This document shows, piece by piece, positions 11,451-16,353 of a DNA stretch of 16,353 nt. The notes under the pieces are model-generated. The model worked only from the letters and a program-made list of their open reading frames with translations. It was not told where the DNA came from and made no database searches. The position numbers and the translations under genes were made by a program. How positions within the stretch are numbered: position 1 is the first letter of the stretch; every line of letters begins with the position of its first letter. Origin of the DNA: CAYSGL01 sp964520985 (GTDB lineage Bacteria; Pseudomonadota; Alphaproteobacteria; Micavibrionales; Micavibrionaceae); the NCBI GenBank assembly GCA_964520985.1, contig CAZFPB010000024.1, positions 1 to 16,353 of the forward strand, given 5' to 3'.

Positions 11451-11846
11451 TTATTTCCCGAAGCGTCGGACGGCGAAGGCCCCGGCGTCTGCAATGACGA
11501 TGGCTGGGATCAAGACCTTCGCCATGTCGTCCCAGCCCGGCGGCAGCGCAACCAGCACCAGACCCCAGCCGAACAACGGGTTGGCGATCTGGATCAGGCA
11601 CCCATAGGCCCAGACGATGCCCCAAGGGACAACGATCAGCCACCGGCCAACCGAAGTTGCCGACCATGCCCGCCCGGCCTCGATGACGGCGATGTCGCGC
11701 GCCGCTTCAATCTTGGTGATGACCTGTTCTGCAATGAGCCGATCAGCATCATTCTGCGCGGTCAGCTTGGCTTGATAAGCCGCCAGCAGCGGGTCTGTGA
11801 ATTGGCGGATGATCCCGCCACCGAGCCAGTCGAGAAGCCACTTCAT
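11451..11846 (-). CDS. Holin-like protein, three-TM type
   Basis: A 131-aa protein. Residues 17-62 form a soluble helical segment with the typical NDADRLIAEQVITKIEAARDIAVIEA pattern of the holin family described from gene-transfer-agent-like lysis cassettes (3TM holins). Hydrophobic helices follow at about 68-88, 91-101 and 112-126. The ATG overlaps the previous stop (ATGA). Holins form pores or lesions in the inner membrane so the endolysin can reach the cell wall. Confidence 0.7.
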   Translation of the reverse strand: MKWLLDWLGGGIIRQFTDPLLAAYQAKLTAQNDADRLIAEQVITKIEAARDIAVIEAGRAWSATSVGRWLIVVPWGIVWAYGCLIQIANPLFGWGLVLVALPPGWDDMAKVLIPAIVIADAGAFAVRRFGK

Positions 11847-12079
11847 TTGTGCACCCGGCTGATGCTGGCCTCAAGATCATCGGCACGGACGGCGGGCCGT
11901 GGCCGCATCCAGATATTGATGAGGAACGCAGCGAGCAGGAACCACCGCTGATATTCTGCCGGGATTACCGCGAGGATTTCCGGGGAGTTGAGAAATTCCG
12001 GCAGCAGGATCATCAGGGCCAGCATGGCGTTCACCAGCCATGTGCGCCAGCGAACAAAGATATCCCAGAGATGGGTCAC
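11843..12079 (-). CDS. Two-TM small membrane protein, candidate second holin
   Basis: A 78-aa frame with a GTG start (12079-12077) that overlaps the endolysin stop (GTGA) and has AAGGAG 7 nt upstream. Two hydrophobic helices, about residues 14-30 and 43-58, are joined by a short loop, followed by a charged tail (RPAVRADDLEASISRVHK). This fits a class II-type holin or an antiholin partner of the next gene. The longer open frame back to 12592 is only overlap with the endolysin gene. Confidence 0.65.
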   Translation of the reverse strand: MTHLWDIFVRWRTWLVNAMLALMILLPEFLNSPEILAVIPAEYQRWFLLAAFLINIWMRPRPAVRADDLEASISRVHK

Positions 12080-12783
12080 GGCAGAACTCCTTGCGATTTG
12101 AGGAAGGCATAGATTGCGGCGCCAATGCCGATGATGACCGCGACGACAGCCGCGATAGGGGATTTGCCCTTGGCGGGCTCTGGTAGCGGCGCTGTCGGTA
12201 TGGGCTGGGGCTTCGGCCCCGGATTGGCGGAAATGCCGCCACCGAGCGCCGCAAGGAACTTCTGCGCGTATCCAGCGATCAACTCGGCCTTGTCGGTGCC
12301 ATTGATGACACGGCGCATATCGGTGAAAGTGGCATAGTCGCCCAGCTTCTTGCCGGTGAAGGTGCCGAGCATCGAGCCTTGAACCAGAATGCGGGCCGCC
12401 ACGGCGGACTGTTCGGCCAGTAGCGGCTCTTTGACCAGATCCATCCCGAGCCGCTTGGACCAATCGGCATAGTTGCGGCGCCCGGTGATCTGGACGAATC
12501 CCCGCCCCATGAACTTCTTGCCGTCGCCCTTGAGCGTGTTGCCGAGATCGGCCCTGCCCTCGTATTTCTTCTGTGCGGCAGTCGGGCCCCACACTTCGCG
12601 CATGAAGCGGAAGCGGCCAGTCTCATGGAAGGCGGTCGCCAGCAGATAGGCCAGCTTGGCGTTGTCGCCGTCGCCATAGCGAGACCAAGCCGATCCGATG
12701 GTGTCGAGCGCATCAACCTGGGCCTGAGTGAGCTTGCCGCCGAACAGCGAGGCGCGCACCGATGCGAAGAACGCAGCGTTCAT
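12076..12783 (-). CDS. Endolysin, GH19 chitinase-like, with C-terminal membrane tail
   Basis: A 235-aa enzyme. Residues 1-180 are a glycoside hydrolase family 19 / lysozyme-like domain with AFHETGRF (catalytic E54), the GRGFVQITGRRNYADW motif (93-108) and a hydrophobic core typical of phage GH19 endolysins. It cleaves peptidoglycan. Residues 181-208 are a Gly/Pro-rich linker, and 209-228 form a strongly hydrophobic helix (IAAVVAVIIGIGAAIYAFL) near the C-terminus. No N-terminal signal or SAR segment is seen. The tail is an unusual addition, perhaps tethering the enzyme to the inner membrane. GGAG lies 6 nt before the ATG, after the terminator at 12810-12833. Confidence 0.88.
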   Translation of the reverse strand: MNAAFFASVRASLFGGKLTQAQVDALDTIGSAWSRYGDGDNAKLAYLLATAFHETGRFRFMREVWGPTAAQKKYEGRADLGNTLKGDGKKFMGRGFVQITGRRNYADWSKRLGMDLVKEPLLAEQSAVAARILVQGSMLGTFTGKKLGDYATFTDMRRVINGTDKAELIAGYAQKFLAALGGGISANPGPKPQPIPTAPLPEPAKGKSPIAAVVAVIIGIGAAIYAFLKSQGVLP

Positions 12784-12809
12784 GGGTAGTCTCCATAATG
12801 GGGGATATG

Positions 12810-12833
12810 AAAAAACCGCCCTGTGAGGGGCGG
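12810..12833 (-). terminator. Rho-independent terminator after the tailspike gene
   Basis: Read on the minus strand: CCGCCC, a 6-nt loop, GGGCGG, then TTTTTT. It lies 31 nt after the stop of the beta-helix gene and before the endolysin gene, separating the tail-fibre/tailspike and lysis transcripts at least partly. Confidence 0.85.
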
Positions 12834-12863
12834 CTTGGGTAGTGCGATGGTGAGCGTTGGAGG

Positions 12864-14234
12864 CTAGTCGACCGTGTAGGGGGTGATTGTGCCAGACGTG
12901 GCGCTCGTCAGCCCGTCAGCTATGATGTTATTCCCGTACACGGTGGAGCCCGCCGCCGCCGTCACTCCGACGCTCGCGGTTGGGCCGCCAGCCGAGATGG
13001 TATCGAGATACGCAGTGCCCTCGAACAGTGCGGCCAAATATGGGGTATCGCCGGCCTCTTGGCGCGGGAACCGGCAATCGGTCCCAACCATCCAAGTCTT
13101 ATGGTCGCCGGTGTCAGCGATATTCGGACCAAAGTTGTCCTGGTATTTGCCGTTTATCCTGACGACTGTGGTTTCGGGGTGAGCAGAAGACCCGTTTTTA
13201 TTTCGGCTGGGACCGACCACCGAAATTAGGCTTTTCTTTATGCCGTTGCCGCACGCCTTGCAGTCGACCTCAATTGCATCGGCGGGAAGCGAGTTCACTT
13301 GACTGATATTGTAATTGAACCCATCGCCGCCCAGTGACTGAGAGCTGTCCACATTTTGATATTTTGTCAGCGCGCCCCATGAAAAAAGGTTGTGGGTGTT
13401 GCCATATGCGAAAGATGAATTTCGCACATAGAGGGAGGCTCGGTTAGCGTTCTCATACTCGGCCCAAATCCCACCGAACCGACTAAACTTCACGCCTTCG
13501 ATGTAGACGTGCGCGCCGAGGATTGTGTGTAAAACTTGCTGCGGGATAAAGGTGAACTGGGCCTTTATCGCGTTAATGTTCTCATTCCAGTACCGCATGG
13601 TCACAACTCTGGTTGTGGGGTTCTGGTACCATCCCTCAACGTTGTTCAGGACATCGGCTTGCGAAGTTCGGGGGGTCAGAAAAACCCGCATGCTGGCATC
13701 ATCGACAAATACAGCGTCATATAGGACCGATGCACCTGTGGTCGCTACATAGGCTGGGAATGTCGTCGTTACCCAGGAGAAGGAGGAAGGCTGCTCCCCT
13801 GGGCTCAAGACAGTGGCTCCGCTGCCCCATGCCTTATACATAATCGCCTTGTTGGCACCGATGTCTGAATATCGGCAATTGAGCCGATCCGTGTATAGCC
13901 CCGGAAGCATCCATGCCAACCCGACATTGGGTTTCAGCCACGCAGCGCGTTGCGTTTTAAGTGGCGCGCGACGTTCCCCGCTATTGCTGTCCGAACCATT
14001 GGCGGGGTCAATCCACACCTCCCCGCTGCCGAGTATGGCGGAAAAGTCCGACTGAAACGCGCGTTCCAGATCAACGGTATGCTGGGCTAAGCCTACCCCG
14101 CCGTCGCAGTACACATCTCCAGGCAGTAGCCCGGCAAAACCGGGCGGCACGATACGCTTTTGAGGATTTAGAACAGGCATTAAGGACGCTCCTAAAAGAG
14201 TGGAAACGCCAGCAATAAGGGTCCGCCTTTTCAT
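12864..14234 (-). CDS. Parallel beta-helix protein (tailspike or secreted moron product)
   Basis: 456 codons from the longest start. The body has right-handed beta-helix character: VWIDPANGSDSNSGERRAPLKT (about 73-94), repeated short strands such as VYIEGVKFSRFGGIWAEYENANRASLYVRNSSF, and a Thr/Gly/Ser-rich C-terminus. Such proteins are usually tailspikes that bind or degrade surface polysaccharide. Two starts compete: ATG 14234 adds MKRRTLIAGVSTLLGASL, which looks like a Tat/Sec signal but has no SD; ATG 14180 has AGGAG 8 nt upstream and gives 438 residues without a signal. The gene looks less GC-rich than its neighbours and has its own terminator and possible promoter. Confidence 0.75.
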   Translation of the reverse strand: MKRRTLIAGVSTLLGASLMPVLNPQKRIVPPGFAGLLPGDVYCDGGVGLAQHTVDLERAFQSDFSAILGSGEVWIDPANGSDSNSGERRAPLKTQRAAWLKPNVGLAWMLPGLYTDRLNCRYSDIGANKAIMYKAWGSGATVLSPGEQPSSFSWVTTTFPAYVATTGASVLYDAVFVDDASMRVFLTPRTSQADVLNNVEGWYQNPTTRVVTMRYWNENINAIKAQFTFIPQQVLHTILGAHVYIEGVKFSRFGGIWAEYENANRASLYVRNSSFAYGNTHNLFSWGALTKYQNVDSSQSLGGDGFNYNISQVNSLPADAIEVDCKACGNGIKKSLISVVGPSRNKNGSSAHPETTVVRINGKYQDNFGPNIADTGDHKTWMVGTDCRFPRQEAGDTPYLAALFEGTAYLDTISAGGPTASVGVTAAAGSTVYGNNIIADGLTSATSGTITPYTVD

Positions 14235-14241
14235 GCTGGGA

Positions 14242-14270
14242 TAGATAATGCGCGAAGGCTAGGAAGTCAC
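14242..14270 (-). promoter_or_regulatory. Candidate promoter of the beta-helix gene
   Basis: On the minus strand: -35-like GTGACT (14270-14265), 17-bp spacer, -10-like TATCTA (14247-14242), with the expected start about 14235. The boxes are imperfect. Together with the downstream terminator it would make the beta-helix gene an independent unit. Confidence 0.3.
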
Positions 14271-15235
14271 TACTTGTACTCCCAGACCCTCACGATTCCG
14301 GGGGCACCTTGCCCACCATTTCCGCTTGTGGAGCCGGACAGACAAGCGGTCGCGCCAGAGCCCCCAGACCCGTAGCCGCTGCCATTGACACCCGCGCTGG
14401 CCGTGCCTGTCGAGCTTCTGACGATGTATGATTTAGCGCCAGTTCCGAACGGGGAATCGCCGCCCGCCCCAGCCATCATAAAACCAAGGGTTGCACCCGC
14501 TGTAATGGAGCCGATAGACATGCCGGCGCCACCGGGGCGACCGGTGATAACTGCGACATTGCCACCGGTGCCACCGCCCCCTCCATCTGCGCCAGATGTC
14601 CCACCGGCGTAAGCGGAGCCGTTAGCGCCACCGGTGCCACCCGCACCGCCATTTGCGACAATGGTGTTCGTTCCGTCAGTAAACGTGGTGTTGTTACCGT
14701 TTGCTCCATTGCCCGTTCCCACAGCAGAAACAGCCGCAATCGTGATGGTGGCGTCTGCGGAAACCTTTGCGTAGAAGCCGGATCGGTATCCCCCTGCCTG
14801 CCCACCAGAAGCAGCAACAGCCGCGCTCACATCAGCCAGCGTAACCCCGCCGCCGTTTCCGCCGCCGCCCTGAACCTCAACGAAATATTTGAGGGTTTTT
14901 GTGTCGAACGTAAACGTCCCGCTAGTGGTCACATTTGTGATCTTGTGGAGCACTCCGCCAGCAATGGCGATCCCTCCGCTTTCATCTGGTACCGTCAGTG
15001 TCCGCGTCGTTCCCGTGGTCAGCCCGGAAAGATCAATGGCGAGCTTTTTCGTGGGGTCTGTGCCGTCCCACAACCGAAACACCGTCGATTTGAAGAACGC
15101 CTTGAGCTGCGCCATCATGGTACGGATAGCGTTGTTGATGTCGCTCGGTGCGCAGCCTTCATCGATATTGATGTTTGCGATATCGGTGTTATCGCCCGCC
15201 GCTTCCGACCAGTCAGTGACGCTGTTCTTTGCCAT
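14270..15235 (-). CDS. Tail fibre protein with glycine-rich tip domain
   Basis: A 321-aa protein. The N-terminus (KNSVTDWSEAAGDNTDIANINIDEGCAPSDINNAIRTMMAQLK, residues 3-45) is the well-known start of many phage tail fibre or collar proteins. A beta-rich middle with TVPDESGGIA follows. From about residue 120 it becomes very rich in Gly (GGGGNGGG, GGAGGTGGANG, DGGGGGTGG), ending in APGIVRVWEYK. Such glycine-rich tips can form polyglycine-II bundles that bind the host receptor through variable loops. AGGAG lies 5 nt before the ATG. The role is host recognition. Confidence 0.88.
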   Translation of the reverse strand: MAKNSVTDWSEAAGDNTDIANINIDEGCAPSDINNAIRTMMAQLKAFFKSTVFRLWDGTDPTKKLAIDLSGLTTGTTRTLTVPDESGGIAIAGGVLHKITNVTTSGTFTFDTKTLKYFVEVQGGGGNGGGVTLADVSAAVAASGGQAGGYRSGFYAKVSADATITIAAVSAVGTGNGANGNNTTFTDGTNTIVANGGAGGTGGANGSAYAGGTSGADGGGGGTGGNVAVITGRPGGAGMSIGSITAGATLGFMMAGAGGDSPFGTGAKSYIVRSSTGTASAGVNGSGYGSGGSGATACLSGSTSGNGGQGAPGIVRVWEYK

Positions 15236-15244
15236 GTTGGCTCC

Positions 15245-16353
15245 TTATGATTCCATAACTGAAAGAGCCCCGCCGCCTCGGCCTTCGCTGGCCTTCATGC
15301 GCTCATAGGAGTTTGTGGGGCGGCTGTTATTGGCATTGCGCTGCGCGTAGTCATCGGCGGCTGAAATCCCGCGATTAACCCGGCCAACATTGACGAATCC
15401 GCCGCCCGGTTTAGGGGCGAACAGGTAGCCACCCGCCTGTCCGACTGCCGCGCCGGGGGTGTTGAAGTCACCGCCCCGAAGCGTGTTGTAGATCAGGTTA
15501 TCAGCGCCATTGTTGAACGGCCCAGAGGCGTTATTCATGGCCTTGGTGAAGTCTTGGATCACGCCGATAAGGCCGGGCAATTTGATATCGTGGCCGAAGA
15601 TTTGCGGCTTGCCGAAGATGCCAGGACGATCAAGGCGAGGCATAGGGACCGGGGCAACTTTGCCAGTCTGCGCGATGGGTGCTGCAATATCGACGCCACC
15701 CATCCCGATCTGAGGACGCGGGCGCGGCAGCGCTGGGGGAGGCCGAACATCGAGTGCGTCGCCCACTGCCCGATATGGTGGGGCCGGGACTGGCGCGCGA
15801 GCAATGGTCGGGCGAGGCGTGGGGGGAAGCGCAACGTTCGTCACGCCGCCGTAATTTGCGGGGGGAAACGGGGAACTCGCCGCAAGGCGCTCCTGACCTT
15901 TGATTGTGGGATTATTCGGGCCGGGGATAGCGGTAGTCATGCGGGGGGCGCCGCCCTCTTGTCCGGCGAATGACTGCGGGATCGTCGGGCGCAGCGCAGG
16001 CATTGGGATGCTGGCAACGGTGCGGGTCGCTGGGGGCTGACCAATGGGGGATTGTGCAACGCGGGGCGCGCCGCGCTCGATTTGCGATTGCGGCGTGGTG
16101 TATGCCGTCGAAACCGTCACGCGCTTCGGCTGGCTATTGCCCGATGGCGGCGGAATGGACGGCAGGCGCGTGGGATTGGCCGATGCGATATTTTGCATGG
16201 ACCGGCTGATCAAATCGGGCGGCGCTGTCTGTGGACGCGGGCGCGGCATTGCCACAGGCGCGAGCGACGTGCCGATCCCAAGCCCTTGGCTCGATACAGT
16301 CTCGGGCTGCGCCAGCATGCGCATGGCACCCGTCCGCGTATCGAACGCTGCAT
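15245..16353 (-). CDS. Proline-rich protein, partial at right edge
   Basis: The frame is open to the window edge; the first Met in frame is at 16324, but the preceding codons (AAFDTRTGA) look coding, so the start is probably outside. About 369 codons are visible. Residues before about 245 are low-complexity and rich in Pro, with recurring PRPRPQ, PMPALRP, PTPRPT and PVPAP units; the remainder (from RPGIFGKPQIF to NVGRVNRGISAADDYAQRNANN) is more globular and Gly-rich. No family is recognised. It sits upstream of the tail fibre gene with 9 nt between, so a virion, tail-tip or internal protein is likely. Confidence 0.6.
   Translation of the reverse strand, partial: AAFDTRTGAMRMLAQPETVSSQGLGIGTSLAPVAMPRPRPQTAPPDLISRSMQNIASANPTRLPSIPPPSGNSQPKRVTVSTAYTTPQSQIERGAPRVAQSPIGQPPATRTVASIPMPALRPTIPQSFAGQEGGAPRMTTAIPGPNNPTIKGQERLAASSPFPPANYGGVTNVALPPTPRPTIARAPVPAPPYRAVGDALDVRPPPALPRPRPQIGMGGVDIAAPIAQTGKVAPVPMPRLDRPGIFGKPQIFGHDIKLPGLIGVIQDFTKAMNNASGPFNNGADNLIYNTLRGGDFNTPGAAVGQAGGYLFAPKPGGGFVNVGRVNRGISAADDYAQRNANNSRPTNSYERMKASEGRGGGALSVMES

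Noticed and set aside
11843..12592. 249-codon minus frame
   Set aside because: Only its last 78 codons, from the GTG at 12079, are coding; the rest is an alternative frame of the endolysin gene.
1..16353. CRISPR arrays, insertion sequences, rRNA genes, transposases
   Set aside because: No regularly spaced repeats, IS-type terminal repeats, or transposase motifs were seen; the only recombinase is the integrase.

Overview
The window is a stretch of a temperate, lambdoid-type phage genome (free phage, phage contig or prophage) from an alphaproteobacterial host. The host guess rests on GC-rich coding sequence, a GapR-like protein (a largely alphaproteobacterial family), a holin resembling the three-TM holins of gene-transfer-agent-like lysis cassettes, and several small genes of styles common in sphingomonad/rhizobial phages. 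No housekeeping gene, tRNA, rRNA or CRISPR array is visible.

Layout. (1) Positions 1-1085, minus strand: a tightly coupled early operon of a Cro-like protein, a DUF551-like protein, a GapR-like DNA-binding protein and two tiny membrane proteins, all joined by 4-bp ATGA overlaps. (2) 1086-2190: the immunity switch. A short HTH repressor and a 59-aa partner run on the plus strand, followed by a structured non-coding stretch and a rho-independent terminator. Four copies of one 19-bp pseudo-palindrome (half-sites TGTmACG and CGTkACA, 5-bp spacer) lie in two pairs, each pair bracketing an early promoter with the same geometry. (3) 2228-11003, plus strand: a long early operon with small proteins, an ERF single-strand annealing protein, a DUF1367-like protein, three HNH-type proteins (one HNH plus AP2), winged-helix-like proteins, a 33-aa membrane protein, a tyrosine integrase, and further small genes. 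(4) 11053-16353, minus strand: a lysis cassette (GH19 endolysin with a C-terminal membrane tail and several small membrane proteins), a beta-helix tailspike or moron, a glycine-rich tail fibre and a proline-rich protein cut by the right edge.

The order (lysis/tail - int - recombination - left-type promoter - repressor - right-type promoter - cro) is that of the lambda vegetative map read through the int region. The repressor is predicted to shut both outward early promoters and, from operator 2 centred at about -42, to support its own leaderless promoter. It has no LexA-like cleavage domain, so induction must differ from lambda. Many genes were too small for a normal ORF threshold and are called from start-stop overlaps.

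All functional names come from motif recognition by eye. No database search was run.
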